64,000 bases of DNA, taken from Novibacillus thermophilus. GTDB taxonomy: Bacteria; Bacillota; Bacilli; Thermoactinomycetales; Novibacillaceae. The translations under genes were made by a program, and so were the position numbers. Positions 52,310 through 64,000 of the stretch are shown here, in pieces. Position 1 is the stretch's first letter; every line of letters begins with the position of its first letter. Below the pieces are notes generated by a model that was not told the DNA's origin, ran no database searches, and worked only from the letters and a program-made list of their open reading frames with translations. Location: NCBI RefSeq assembly GCF_002005165.1, contig NZ_CP019699.1, positions 3,224,001 through 3,288,000 on the forward strand, read 5' to 3'.

Positions 52310-52646
52310 AAATTGAACTGGCCTCTTTTGGTCTTAAAAATGGTTAAGTCTGTACATGTTTGCCATTAAGAAGCTATCCAATAATTCCGCCGCCCTTTTG
52401 CTCTTCATACATTTTTATGCGTTCGACTAAACTTATATCCCCATGGATAAATCAGGGGCTTTACGGCTTGATTCGGTAATTAATTACATTTCTTGTTCCA
52501 TGCGGTCGATCACAGGGAGTGCAGAGGGCATCTCCCTTCCTTTTGAAAGATTGATTTAGCGCACAATATCAACGGAATATGTAGCAACTTTTTACTTCTG
52601 TTTCACAGTTTAAATGCACTTCGACCTGGTAGGAACGTTGAAGATA
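52310..52646. other. gap between beta-lactamase and ars genes
   Basis: There is no supported gene. It separates two divergent-in-function cargo blocks on the same strand. The sequence upstream of the beta-lactamase has no clear regulator site and I see no strong hairpin. Confidence 0.35.
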
Positions 52647-53066
52647 CTATTTCCCTTCTATAGCAAATTGCTTTATACGCTTCTCAATTTCATCGCGAAC
52701 TCGCCGGAAGACGGCCCACTTTTCCTCCTCTGTCCCTTCTGCTTTGGCCGGATCGTCAAATCCCCAGTGGTACCGTTTAACGTGAGGAGGTGTCGTCGGA
52801 CATGCGTCTTCGGCATCCCCGCAAAGGGTAATCACATAGTCTGCACGGTTCAAAAGCTCAGAATCAATTGTTTTTGATTTTTGATTGGAAATGTCAATCC
52901 CAACTTCTTTCATCACCTTGACAGCATTCGGGTTGACACCGTGCGCTTCGATGCCAGCTGAGTGAATGTCATACTTGTCCCCAAGATACTTACGGCCAAA
53001 TCCTTCGGCCATTTGACTACGGCAAGAATTCCCTGTGCACAAGAAGTAAATAATCGGTTTGGACAT
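52647..53066 (-). CDS. arsC: thioredoxin-coupled arsenate reductase
   Basis: About 139 residues from the ATG at 53066 behind AGGAGGGTATAGGC. The P-loop [13 protein letters not shown] holds the first Cys and Arg; the second and third Cys of the relay are in [12 protein letters not shown], so it belongs to the Staphylococcus pI258-type (LMW phosphatase-like) ArsC. It reduces arsenate to arsenite for export by ArsB. It is the third gene of arsR-arsB-arsC. Confidence 0.93.
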   Translation of the reverse strand: MSKPIIYFLCTGNSCRSQMAEGFGRKYLGDKYDIHSAGIEAHGVNPNAVKVMKEVGIDISNQKSKTIDSELLNRADYVITLCGDAEDACPTTPPHVKRYHWGFDDPAKAEGTEEEKWAVFRRVRDEIEKRIKQFAIEGK

Positions 53067-53157
53067 GCCTATACCCTCCTTTGGTTTATACTTCATATTG
53101 CACGAGCTGAGCGACTTTTTTTGTAAAATGACGTATGGGAAATGGTATCAATACTCT

Positions 53158-54453
53158 TTAAATGATCAACAACCACAGGTAGAGTCCGACAAGCGTCATG
53201 AACAATGTTGGGATCGTTAGTACAATACCGACTTTAAAATAGTACCCCCAAGAAATCTTAACACCTTTCGTTGCGAGTACGTGTAACCATAATAACGTCG
53301 CCAGTGATCCGATGGGCGTAATTTTCGGACCGAGGTCCGATCCGATGACATTGGCGTACACGAGCGCTTCCCGCATCAATCCTGACGTGTTTGTCTCCGC
53401 AATCGCAAGGGCGTCAATCATGACAGTGGGCATGTTGTTCATAATAGATGATAGGAAAGCGGCGATAAAGCCCATCGCGACTGTCCCGGCGAACAAACCA
53501 CCCTCTGCTGCAGCTTGTATCTCTTTTGCCAACAGAGCGGTTAACCCGACATTTTGCAACCCATAGACGACAACGTACATCCCGACAGAAAAGAATACAA
53601 TCGCCCAAGGCGCCCCCTTGATGACCTCGTTGGTCGGTACGGCAGGACTCCTTTTGGCCATAATCAAAAAGAAGACCGCAATAACGCCGGCGACAATAGA
53701 AACCGGGATGTCCAGAAGTTCGCCTCCGAAATATCCGATGAGCAGGATCGCCAGAACGAACCAGGACAAACGAAACATCCGATGGTCTTTGATTGCTTCC
53801 CCCGGCTCCTTTAGTTGCGATATCGCATAATGGCACGGAATGTTTTTACGAAAGTACACATACAAAACGAGCATACTGGCACCGAGTGCAAAAACGTTCG
53901 GTACAATCATACGGGACGCATATTCGGAAAAACCAATCCCGAAAAAATCCGCCGACACAATGTTAACCAAGTTGCTGACAACGAGAGGCAGAGAGGTAGT
54001 GTCGGCAATAAAGCCGCTGGCCATAATGAACGGCAATACCATCTCCTCCTTGAATTTCAAGTTCCGCACCATGGCGAGTACAATCGGAGTCAAGATCAAC
54101 GCCGCTCCGTCGTTGGCGAAGAAAGCCGCCACGACGGCCCCAAGTACGGTAATGTACACAAACATTTTAATCCCGTTGCCTTTCGCCACTCTGGCCATGT
54201 GCAAGGCAGCCCATTCAAAGAACCCAATCTCATCGAGAATGAGCGAAATAAGAATCACGGCGACAAACGTCAAGGTCGCATTCCACACAATGCCTGTTAC
54301 GGTCACTACATCGTGAAGATCAACCACACCGACAAGTAAGGCCAGGACCGCGCCGCCGCAGGCCGTCCAGCCGATTCCTAACCCTTTCGGCTGCCAAATA
54401 ACGAGGATCAATGTTGCGACAAATATAACGGATGCTAATAGTACAGTTGACAA
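53158..54453 (-). CDS. arsB: ArsB-type arsenite efflux permease
   Basis: About 431 residues from a TTG at 54453 behind GGAGGTCGTTAGA. Twelve or so membrane helices are present with the ion-transporter-superfamily segments [39 protein letters not shown] and [35 protein letters not shown], which are ArsB family signatures. It exports arsenite by the membrane potential. It starts 14 bases after arsR ends. Confidence 0.93.
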   Translation of the reverse strand: MSTVLLASVIFVATLILVIWQPKGLGIGWTACGGAVLALLVGVVDLHDVVTVTGIVWNATLTFVAVILISLILDEIGFFEWAALHMARVAKGNGIKMFVYITVLGAVVAAFFANDGAALILTPIVLAMVRNLKFKEEMVLPFIMASGFIADTTSLPLVVSNLVNIVSADFFGIGFSEYASRMIVPNVFALGASMLVLYVYFRKNIPCHYAISQLKEPGEAIKDHRMFRLSWFVLAILLIGYFGGELLDIPVSIVAGVIAVFFLIMAKRSPAVPTNEVIKGAPWAIVFFSVGMYVVVYGLQNVGLTALLAKEIQAAAEGGLFAGTVAMGFIAAFLSSIMNNMPTVMIDALAIAETNTSGLMREALVYANVIGSDLGPKITPIGSLATLLWLHVLATKGVKISWGYYFKVGIVLTIPTLFMTLVGLYLWLLII

Positions 54454-54467
54454 TCTAACGACCTCCA

Positions 54468-54812
54468 CTATTCACATATGACTCGTAATCCTTCTGCCTC
54501 CAATGCTTCCAGCTTTTCCTTTTGATCCGGTAGGTGATAGAGTATATCTTGTATGAGCGGATAGGTTTCATGTTCTTTGTTTAGCTTGTAAAAAATCCAT
54601 TGTCCTTTTCGGCGTTCTCTCACTAAACCTGCATCTCTTAATTTCCTAAGATGCTGGCTGATGGCAGGCTGGCTCATTTGAAAAATTTCTACGAACTCAC
54701 ACACACAACATTCATGGTCTTCCAGAAGTCCGATCATTGTGAGGCGCGTTTTATCGCCTAATAGCTTAAGAATGTTTACGGCTTTTTCAATATCTACAAC
54801 AGTATTTTCCAT
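54468..54812 (-). CDS. arsR: ArsR-family metalloregulator
   Basis: A protein of 114 residues with a winged helix ([34 protein letters not shown] and [14 protein letters not shown]) and the arsenite site ECCVCEF in the alpha-3 region. It is a repressor released by arsenite binding to the Cys. It is the first gene of the ars operon and sits behind a perfect 22-bp palindrome. Confidence 0.93.
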   Translation of the reverse strand: MENTVVDIEKAVNILKLLGDKTRLTMIGLLEDHECCVCEFVEIFQMSQPAISQHLRKLRDAGLVRERRKGQWIFYKLNKEHETYPLIQDILYHLPDQKEKLEALEAEGLRVICE

Positions 54813-54844
54813 AACAAGAACCTCCCTTCACACTCCAACATCAG

Positions 54845-54866
54845 TATATAAGGATATCCTTATATA
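54845..54866. promoter_or_regulatory. ars operator, 22-bp palindrome
   Basis: The palindrome TATATAAGGAT/ATCCTTATATA is perfect and lies 33 bases upstream of the arsR start. It fits an ArsR operator, which would overlap the -10 region of the operon promoter. Confidence 0.8.
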
Positions 54867-54959
54867 TGCAACAAAGATATGTAGACATCGTCAGGAAAAT
54901 GCCCATAGAAAATCATGTGCCCATTTTCGACGACATCATCTAAATATACCCCCACTGCT

Positions 54960-55178
54960 ACATCTTTAACGATGTTGGGCGAAATTCAAGAACTGAAGTC
55001 TGATTCAGCCCGTCGCCCTATATCACTACCAAAAGCGACGGTTGATGAACTAAAAAAGCACAAAAGTATTTTGCAACATGAAAAATCTACGGCAGGAGCT
55101 TCTTACGAAGATAGTGGCTTAGTTGTATGTACACGGTACGGAACAAAAGTATTGCCGCGCAATCTAAATCGTACACTT
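54960..55178 (+). pseudogene. decayed second copy of the ICE integrase
   Basis: The frame SLTMLGEIQELKSDSARRPI to RYGTKVLPRNLNRT matches the middle of the first integrase (about residues 220-290), with several substitutions. Both ends are lost: the N-terminal part and the catalytic His/Arg/Tyr part. Directly after it the sequence joins the same downstream context as at 45.12 kb (TTAGCATACTAAAGG and the GGCGCGGTTT stem), so it is the right end of a second related element. Confidence 0.88.
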
Positions 55179-55281
55179 TAGCATACTAAAGGTTTGCAAA
55201 ATGTTTGCAAGTGAGCCTTTCATAATAAAATGGCGCGGTTTCCATAACTTTTGGAAACCGCGCCGTATCAACGTTTTTTGG

Positions 55282-55357
55282 TGGTGCTGACGGAGGGATT
55301 CGAACCCCCGACCCCTTCATTACGAGTGAAGTGCTCTGCCAGCTGAGCTACGTCAGC
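55282..55357 (-). tRNA. tRNA-Thr (anticodon CGT)
   Basis: Minus strand, 76 bases: acceptor GCTGACG/CGTCAGC, D-arm GCTC..GAGC, anticodon stem around CTCGTAA (anticodon CGT for ACG), T-arm with GTTCGAATCCC, and encoded ACCA. It is intact and serves as the integration target: its 3' half is repeated as the att site at 45229-45271. Confidence 0.93.
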
Positions 55358-55368
55358 ATATTTTGTTT

Positions 55369-55733
55369 TGGTGGAGGCGAGCGGAGTCGAACCGCTGTCC
55401 GAAGACATCGCCACGCCAGCTTCTCCGAGCGCAGTCACTGTTTTGGGATTTAACTGTTTGATCTGCCCAGTGACAGGCGTATCAAACAGCGAGTTACCTT
55501 CGTTTCGCTTTCCGGCCGGTAACGTTCCGGTCAGCTAGCCCACTGAGTGTGAGACCCGGTTGCACCACATGGGCGATGGTACAGCGGATCCTGGCTGAAC
55601 TTTATTAAGCAGCCAGAGCGTAGTTTTGTTGTTTGCCAGTTACATTTGGCGTTCTGCGTTTTTACGAGGTACGCAGCCCCTCGGCTCGCTACTGACGCTC
55701 GATCCATCTCCGTCGAATCCAAAAAACGCCCCC
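55369..55733 (-). ncRNA. ssrA: transfer-messenger RNA (tmRNA)
   Basis: Minus strand, about 365 bases. The 5' end GGGGGCG pairs with CGCCTCC before the ACCA end, and the T-arm reads GGTTCGACTCC. The tag frame reads GKQQNYALAA then TAA, giving the tag (A)GKQQNYALAA with the usual ALAA end. It rescues stalled ribosomes with SmpB, encoded next to it. It lies 11 bases upstream of tRNA-Thr on the same strand, so they may be co-transcribed. Confidence 0.93.
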
Positions 55734-55825
55734 GGATTCAACAGATGGTACGAGGCTTTTTTTCAGCCTCGGTATATCATTATATAATGGGTCCACCTCC
55801 ATGTAAAGAGGGAATTTCAGGGGAG

Positions 55826-56299
55826 TCAGGACCGCTGCCGTTCTTTGAAGGCCCGCTCCATTTCCCGCTGGGCATCGCGTTTGGCCATGTCTTGCCTTTT
55901 GTCGTACAGTTTTTTCCCTTTTGCCAACGCCAGTTCCACTTTGCAAAAGCCGTTCCGCAAGTGTAAGTCGAGGGGGATTAAAGAATACCCTTTGAGTTTC
56001 GTTTTCCCGATCAATTTCCGGATTTCGTCTTTGTGCAAAAGGAGTTTGCGCGTCCGCGTCGGCTCATGGTTGAAACGGTTGCCTTGCTCAAACGGGCTAA
56101 TGTGCAAATTCAAAAGGAAAACTTCACCGTCTTTAATGCGGGCGTAACTGTCCTGCAAGTTCACTTTTCCCGCGCGTACAGACTTTATTTCCGTCCCGGT
56201 GAGCACGATCCCGGCCTCGTACGTTTCCTCGATTGTGTAATCGTGACGGGCTTTTTTGTTCCGCGCCACCACTTTCACTTTGACGCCGCCTTTTCCCAT
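55826..56299 (-). CDS. smpB: SmpB, tmRNA-binding protein
   Basis: About 157 residues from the ATG at 56299 behind GGGAGGTGAGCAC. Characteristic segments are [40 protein letters not shown] and the Lys-rich tail [20 protein letters not shown]. It carries tmRNA to the ribosome. The order rnr-smpB-ssrA is conserved in Bacillales. Confidence 0.97.
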   Translation of the reverse strand: MGKGGVKVKVVARNKKARHDYTIEETYEAGIVLTGTEIKSVRAGKVNLQDSYARIKDGEVFLLNLHISPFEQGNRFNHEPTRTRKLLLHKDEIRKLIGKTKLKGYSLIPLDLHLRNGFCKVELALAKGKKLYDKRQDMAKRDAQREMERAFKERQRS

Positions 56300-56377
56300 G
56301 TGCTCACCTCCCACAGAACGCTAAAGACTAATGGTCAGTATAGCAAGGGAACACCGTTTCGTCAATGAATGGAGGCT

Positions 56378-58660
56378 TCACCGTTCTCTTGTCCTCCTTT
56401 TCTTCGCCGTTTTTTCGTAAAACGGTGTAACCGCCTTTTGTCGGCGCCGTTTTTTTCCCTTGCGTCCGTTGTTTTGATGGAACTCTTCCCCGGCGATAAC
56501 GGCCGCCTGTCTGTTTTTTCGCTTTTTCCTCGGTTTGATGTCCACCAGTTCAAAATCGACCGACCGCTCGTCTACATTCACGTTCGTCACGCGAATTTTC
56601 ACTTCATCCCCGATGCGGTACTGTTTGCCCGTTCGCTCTCCGACGAGCATGAACTGATCGTCCAGAAAGTGATAGTAGTCGTCCACCATGTAGCTGACGT
56701 GCACCATTCCTTCAACGGTGTTCTCCAGTTCGACGAATATGCCGAACGACGTCACGCTGCTAATGATGCCGGTAAACTCTTCACCCACTTTGTCCAGCAT
56801 AAACTCGGCTTTTTTCAAGTCGTCCGTTTCCCGCTCTGCATCGACGGCAACGCGTTCCCGCTCGGATGACTGTTCGGCGATCGATGGTAATGTTTCGCTC
56901 CAATGGGCCGTTCGCTCATCTGAAAGGGTGTGGTCTGTTAACACTTCGCGGATGATGCGGTGAACGACTAAGTCGGGATAGCGCCGAATCGGAGAGGTGA
57001 AATGGGTGTAATGTTTGGCTGCTAATCCGTAATGCCCGTCGTTTTTTGCCGCATAGCGCGCCTGTTGCATGGACCTTAACATGACGCGGCTGATGACCGT
57101 TTCCTCGGGCTCGCCCCTCACCGTTTCCAGCAACTGTTGCAAGGCACGGGGGTGGAGGTCGTCAGCTTTGCCGCGCACCGAATAGCCGAAATGCGTGACA
57201 AATGAGAAAAAGGACATCAGTTTCTCACTGTCCGGGTGTTCGTGAATTCGGTAGATGAACGGCACGTTGAGCCAGTGGAAATGCTCGGCCACCGTTTCGT
57301 TGGCGACGAGCATGAATTCCTCTATGATTTGTTCTGCGATCGTCCGGGGGCGTTCCACAATGTCCGTCGGCTTCCCAGCTTCGTCTACAATGATCTTTGC
57401 TTCAGCAAAGTCAAAATCGATGGCCCCACGCTGCAGCCTTTTTTGGCGCAATGTGAGGGCCAACTGCTTCATTAACTGGAAATGGGGTACGAGCTCCGCA
57501 TAGCGCGCTGTCACTTCCGGATCTTCTTCTTCGAGTATTTTCCACACATCGCGGTAAGTCATTCGGGCGTTCGAGCGGATCACACTGGGAAAGATGTCGT
57601 AACGCACCACAGTGCCTTGCCGGTCGATTTCCATCTCGCACGACATTGTCAACCGGTCGACGTGGGGATTTAAGCTGCAGATCCCGTTAGACAAGCGCGG
57701 CGGCAACATCGGGATGACCCGGTCCACCAAATACACGCTGCAGCCACGGCGGTACGCTTCTCGATCCAAGGCAGATCCTTCCCGGACGTAGTAACTGACG
57801 TCGGCGATGTGGACGCCGAGACGGATGTGACCGTTGTCCAACGGCTCCACTGACACCGCATCGTCCAAATCTTTGGCATCGTCTCCGTCTATCGTCACTG
57901 TGGTCCTTTCTCTGAGATCCCGACGTCCCGAGATTTCTTCCGGCGCAATCTCATCCGGCACTTGACGCGCTTCTTCCATCACTTCTTCTGGAAATTTTTC
58001 GGGTAAATCGTATTTGCGGATGATGGACACAATATCGACACCTGGATCGTTTTTGTGCCCGAGAATTTCCACCACTTCACCGGCAGCGCTTTTGCGGTCA
58101 TCCGGGTAGTCTTTAATCTCGACGACGACTTTTTGGCCGTCAACGGCGCCGTTTAATCCGTCTGGCGGAATGAAGACATCTGCCGTCAACCGTTTATCGT
58201 CCGGAATGACAAAGCCGAAGTTGTGGCTGGCGGAAAATGTGCCGACGATTTTCGTCTGGCCGCGGCCGATAATGCGGACGATCTCCCCCTCCATCCGCTT
58301 TTCACCCGTGTGTTGCTTGTTGATGCGGGCGATGACGGTATCGCCGTCCATCGCCCCTTTCATATCGTTGGGGTGAATGAAAATGTCCGGGTGATCCGTT
58401 TCGGAAGGGAGGACAAAACCGAACCCTTTCGGGTGTACTTGCAATTTGCCGCGAATGAGATTCAACCGCTCTGGAATGCCGTAACGGTTAGTACGGGTGC
58501 GGACGATTTGCCCGCTCTCTTCCAATTGATTCAATGTTTTAACGAGTTGGCGGAAGCCGTCCGATCCTTCGACGCCAAATACTTGTTCCAATTCTTTGAC
58601 CGTCAACGGTCTATACGCCTTTTCCCGCATAAAGGCGACAATGTCTTCAGCCTGTACCAA
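56378..58660 (-). CDS. rnr: ribonuclease R
   Basis: About 760 residues. I place the start at a TTG at 58660 (AAGGAGCTGCAGGTG upstream). Domains in order: an N-terminal HTH, cold-shock domains (VHPKGFGFVLPSE), the RNB catalytic core with the Asp cluster DGDDAKDLDDAVSVE, a C-terminal S1 domain (GEEFTGIISSVTSFGIFVEL) and a Lys/Arg-rich tail. It is a 3'-5' exonuclease and also degrades faulty mRNA in trans-translation, in line with its smpB and ssrA neighbours. Confidence 0.97.
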   Translation of the reverse strand: MVQAEDIVAFMREKAYRPLTVKELEQVFGVEGSDGFRQLVKTLNQLEESGQIVRTRTNRYGIPERLNLIRGKLQVHPKGFGFVLPSETDHPDIFIHPNDMKGAMDGDTVIARINKQHTGEKRMEGEIVRIIGRGQTKIVGTFSASHNFGFVIPDDKRLTADVFIPPDGLNGAVDGQKVVVEIKDYPDDRKSAAGEVVEILGHKNDPGVDIVSIIRKYDLPEKFPEEVMEEARQVPDEIAPEEISGRRDLRERTTVTIDGDDAKDLDDAVSVEPLDNGHIRLGVHIADVSYYVREGSALDREAYRRGCSVYLVDRVIPMLPPRLSNGICSLNPHVDRLTMSCEMEIDRQGTVVRYDIFPSVIRSNARMTYRDVWKILEEEDPEVTARYAELVPHFQLMKQLALTLRQKRLQRGAIDFDFAEAKIIVDEAGKPTDIVERPRTIAEQIIEEFMLVANETVAEHFHWLNVPFIYRIHEHPDSEKLMSFFSFVTHFGYSVRGKADDLHPRALQQLLETVRGEPEETVISRVMLRSMQQARYAAKNDGHYGLAAKHYTHFTSPIRRYPDLVVHRIIREVLTDHTLSDERTAHWSETLPSIAEQSSERERVAVDAERETDDLKKAEFMLDKVGEEFTGIISSVTSFGIFVELENTVEGMVHVSYMVDDYYHFLDDQFMLVGERTGKQYRIGDEVKIRVTNVNVDERSVDFELVDIKPRKKRKNRQAAVIAGEEFHQNNGRKGKKRRRQKAVTPFYEKTAKKRRTRER

Positions 58661-58734
58661 ACACCTGCAGCTCCTTCCCTCACAGTTTCTGCTTCTTTTC
58701 ACAGTGTACCCTTAACCTTTTCGCCTTTAAACAC

Positions 58735-58768
58735 AAAAAGAAACAGCCAGGGCAAAACCCCGCTGTTT
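58735..58768 (-). terminator. intrinsic terminator after secG
   Basis: Minus-strand stem AAACAGCGGGG/CCCTGGCTGTTT, with a TTTTG loop and a CTTTTTG tract. It follows the secG stop by about 17 bases. Confidence 0.75.
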
Positions 58769-58785
58769 CCCGAGTACTCGCCGCT

Positions 58786-59019
58786 TTATCGCAAGAAGTA
58801 ACCCACGATCAAAGTAATAATGAAAAATAACGTGGACAATACGATGGTCAACTTTCCGAGTAATGCGTCGATCCCGCGGGCTTTCTGTTTCCCCATTAAG
58901 TGTTCGGCACCGCCGGCGATGGCTCCAGAGAGGCCAGCACTTCTTCCGGACTGCAGGACAACGACGAGAATAAGGGCAATCGAAACGATAATGAGTACTA
59001 TTTTGGCTGCGAGTTCCAT
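58786..59019 (-). CDS. secG: SecG, Sec translocase subunit
   Basis: A 77-residue protein with two membrane helices (VLIIVSIALILVVVLQSGR and LSTLFFIITLIVGYF) and the SecG loop SAGLSGAIAGGAEHLMGKQKARG between them. It supports the SecYEG channel. Its place upstream of rnr is usual for Bacillales; the carboxylesterase gene often found between them is absent here. Confidence 0.95.
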   Translation of the reverse strand: MELAAKIVLIIVSIALILVVVLQSGRSAGLSGAIAGGAEHLMGKQKARGIDALLGKLTIVLSTLFFIITLIVGYFLR

Positions 59020-59087
59020 CCCTCACACCTCCTGATGTCCGTTCCATCCCACTTTTGTTAATGTACCATAAGTAAGCGGAGAGTTCA

Positions 59088-59105
59088 AGAAAGGGATGTC
59101 CCGGT
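59088..59105. repeat. 18-bp target duplication, left copy (right copy 60683-60700)
   Basis: AGAAAGGGATGTCCCGGT occurs on both sides of the insertion sequence. It includes the imperfect palindrome GGGATGTCCC. A long target duplication is known for the IS1202 group. Confidence 0.75.
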
Positions 59106-60682
59106 GTTGTTCGTCAGTGATATTGTCATATTGTAACGCGTCAGTGAAAATGTCACATATGGGAGAGAACATATTCATGAGCAGACAAGAGCTGAAGCGT
59201 TACACCGTCATTGATCGCTGGATTCAAGGTTTGATCACAGGAGGTGAAGCCGCTGAACTCCTTGGGTTAAGTTACCGCCAGGTTTGTCGTCTCAAAAAAC
59301 GGGTGCTTGAGGAGGGGGAAACGGGGATTATCCACAAAAACAAAGGACGCAAACCGGCACACGCACTGTCTGACAATACACGTCAAAGAATTCTGGAGCT
59401 CCACCAAAGCGATGCGTATCAAGGGTGTAATGATGTGCATTTTGCCGAATTGTTGGCCAAGTACGAAGGAATTCACGTCAGTCCGTCAACCGTGCGTCGC
59501 ATTCGCTCTGAGGCCGGCATCAAACCGAAACGCAAACGGCGCCCGCCGAAAGTGCATCGCCCGCGACAGCGCAAACCGCAGCCAGGCATGTTGGTCCAAA
59601 TGGACGGCAGTCCTCACCCTTGGCTGGAAGATCGGGCAGAACCGATGTCCCTGCTTGCCGCCATTGATGATGCCACCGGTCACATTGTGGCTGCGCTTTT
59701 CCGGCCACAAGAAGACACGGAAGGTTATTTCAGGCTCACACAACAGATGATCGAGCAGAAAGGTATTCCGATGAGTGTGTATTCGGATCAACACATGATT
59801 TTCCGTTCCCCTCACGAAAAGCAAACGATCGAGCAGGAATTGGCGGGAGAACCCGTTCCGTTGTCGCCATTCGGACAAGCTTTGGAGGAGTTAGGCATAA
59901 CCCACATCAAGGCCTTAACCCCCAAGCCAAAGGTCGGATTGAACGGCTGTTTCAAACGCTACAAGACCGTTGGATTGTCGAATTGCGCCTCCGGGGGATT
60001 TACACCATTGAGGAGGCCAACACGGTGCTGCAGGAGTTCATCGAAGCCCATAATCCACAGTTTGCTGTTGCGCCACGTGATACGGAAAGTGCCTTTGTCC
60101 CCTTAGAACCAGGGCAGTCTTTAGATTTGATTCTTTGCTACCGTGATCAACGCACGTTGAGCACGGGAGAAACGATCTCCTACGAAGGCAAAACGTACAG
60201 GATCGATATCGCAGGAAACAAACAAGTTATCCCGATCAAAACACGTGTCGAGGTGCGAAAAACACTGGACGGCCAGTTGTTTGTCCGGTACAAAGGGAAA
60301 GATTATCCCCTAAAGGAAACGGTGAAGCCAAAGCGTGAGCCATCGCCAAAACAAAAGGCGAGCTCGGAGAGGAAACCTCACAAGCCCGCACCCCATCATC
60401 CTTGGCGCCAATATGGGCGCACCCAATCTAACTCTAGGATACGACAACGGGCTTAAAAAATCTAGTCTGTGCCGTTAGAATACGGACTGTGATCCCTTCA
60501 TCCCTTTTAGCCAGGGAGCTTGTCGTGGGCATTTTTATCAAGGGCGAGTGAATCTCGGGCGCAAGCCTTTACCCTTGATGAAAGGGCCACTACAAGCTAC
60601 GCTCCTGAACGGGATGGAGGGAACAACTAAAATAGGACAGAATCACTGACGAGTTAATAGGACATTTTCACTGACGCTTGAC
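59106..60682 (+). mobile_element. IS1202-like (ISNCY) insertion sequence, about 1577 bp
   Basis: Each end carries two copies of a CGTCAGTGA-n-TGTC motif in inverted orientation (59.11-59.16 kb and 60.62-60.68 kb), and the 18-bp duplication flanks the element. It splits the usual eno to secG neighbourhood without breaking a gene. The transposase inside is frameshifted. Confidence 0.75.
59177..60456 (+). pseudogene. IS1202-like DDE transposase, one frameshift
   Basis: The ATG at 59177 (MSRQELKRYTVIDRWIQG) follows GGGAGAGAAC. An N-terminal HTH (GGEAAELLGLSYRQVCRL) and the rve-like core with first Asp (MLVQMDGSPHPWLED) and second Asp (YSDQHMIF) are in frame one. Near 59,930 one G is missing (AAGCCAAAGG for AAGGCCAAAGG), after which the other frame continues RIERLFQTLQDRWIVEL, with the last Glu, to RTQSNSRIRQRA. 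The joined product is about 425 residues. Confidence 0.8.
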
Positions 60683-60702
60683 AGAAAGGGATGTCCCGGT
60701 TG

Positions 60703-60745
60703 CTCCGATGTCTGCTCGACGTTGTGGAAATGACCATAGAGGTTG
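60703..60745. repeat. 43-bp duplication of the eno 3' end
   Basis: Bases 60703-60745 repeat 60786-60828, the last codons of eno, with one mismatch (A for G). The copy lacks the stop codon. A GC-rich hairpin CTGGCGC-TCCC-GCGCCAG lies between the copies at about 60748-60765. The duplication adjoins the insertion sequence's right target copy. Confidence 0.8.
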
Positions 60746-60782
60746 CACTGGCGCTCCCGCGCCAGCACTCCTGATGTCATGT

Positions 60783-63673
<2,891 letters not shown>

Positions 63674-63683
63674 CACGGTCCTC

Positions 63684-64000
63684 CTATCCCCGTCCTCCTT
63701 CTACGAGAGCCCTGAACGATGCCGGATCCAGGCTGGCACCGCCGACCAGCGCTCCGTCAATGTCGGGCTGAGCCATGAAGCGTTCGACGTTATCCGGTTT
63801 TACACTGCCGCCGTACTGAATGCGCACTTCGTTCGCCACTTGCTGGTCGTACAAATCAGCAATCACCTTGCGAATATAGGCAATGACGTCGTTGGCGTCT
63901 TCTGCCGTCGCAGTCTTCCCGGTGCCGATCGCCCAAACGGGTTCATACGCGACGACGAGACGCTTCACGTCGCGGGAACGCAAGCCGTCTAACGCCTGTG
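63684..64000 (-). CDS. tpiA: triosephosphate isomerase, C-terminal part (cut by window edge)
   Basis: The frame is open at the right edge. The active-site Glu segment [14 protein letters not shown] and the phosphate loop [12 protein letters not shown], then [10 protein letters not shown], identify TpiA. It ends about 10 bases before the gpmI start, the usual tpiA-gpmI-eno order. Confidence 0.97.
   Translation of the reverse strand, partial: QALDGLRSRDVKRLVVAYEPVWAIGTGKTATAEDANDVIAYIRKVIADLYDQQVANEVRIQYGGSVKPDNVERFMAQPDIDGALVGGASLDPASFRALVEGGRG

Noticed and set aside
52310-52646. BlaR/BlaI regulator for the beta-lactamase
   Set aside because: No frame in the surrounding gaps resembles either protein.
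54915-54959. upstream codons of the second integrase fragment as a true N-terminus
   Set aside because: The first 15 codons do not match any part of the integrase; the homology begins at about 54960.

Overview
The window looks like a Bacillales (Firmicutes) chromosome, probably a thermophilic or alkaliphilic lineage. The right end has the core order tpiA-gpmI-eno-secG-rnr-smpB-ssrA, the RBSs are strong AGGAGG type, TTG and GTG starts are frequent, and the tmRNA tag reads (A)GKQQNYALAA. I cannot name the species.

Bases 1 to about 45,270 are the right part of a large integrative conjugative element (ICE); its left end lies outside the window. Its right end is a 43-bp copy of the 3' half of tRNA-Thr(CGT). 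Next to this is an ICEBs1-like control module: integrase (cut by an IS1380-family element), ImmA-type protease, ImmR-type repressor, a second small HTH protein and an excisionase-like protein. From about 40.5 kb leftwards almost every gene is on the minus strand. In transcription order: a small unknown protein, a NusG-like NGN-domain protein, RecD2 helicase, an HNH/HTH fusion, a winged-helix protein, DUF6075-like and RusA proteins; a frameshifted Tad pilus locus (CpaB, TadA, TadB, TadC, two Flp pilins, two TadE, prepilin peptidase); a frameshifted Kelch/fibronectin surface protein; a type IV secretion module (VirB2, PrgI/VirB3, TrsD-like, VirB4, VirB6, VirB1/M23, small membrane protein); two CpaE-like proteins; a proline-rich wall-spanning protein; a secreted beta-propeller/CARDB protein; a second, intact Tad locus; and a parM-parC-parR partition cassette. 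At least seven hairpin/T-tract terminators lie inside this gene train, which with the NusG-like protein suggests processive antitermination. No relaxase, VirD4 coupling protein or VirB11 is visible, so they are either left of base 1 or absent.

Bases 45,270 to 55,280 are the remains of a second, related element accreted at the same tRNA. They hold an IS1634 fragment, an IS256-family element, TetR, YceI, an LLM flavin oxidoreductase with an FMN reductase, a frameshifted class A beta-lactamase, arsR-arsB-arsC and a decayed integrase copy with its own att end at the intact tRNA-Thr.

Bases 55,282 to 64,000 are host core genome: tRNA-Thr, ssrA, smpB, rnr, secG, an IS1202-like insertion, eno, gpmI and the end of tpiA. 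Many frameshifts (24.2-32.8 kb, 51.5 kb, 59.9 kb) are single-base changes, mostly in homopolymer runs, so sequencing error must be ruled out before calling these genes dead.
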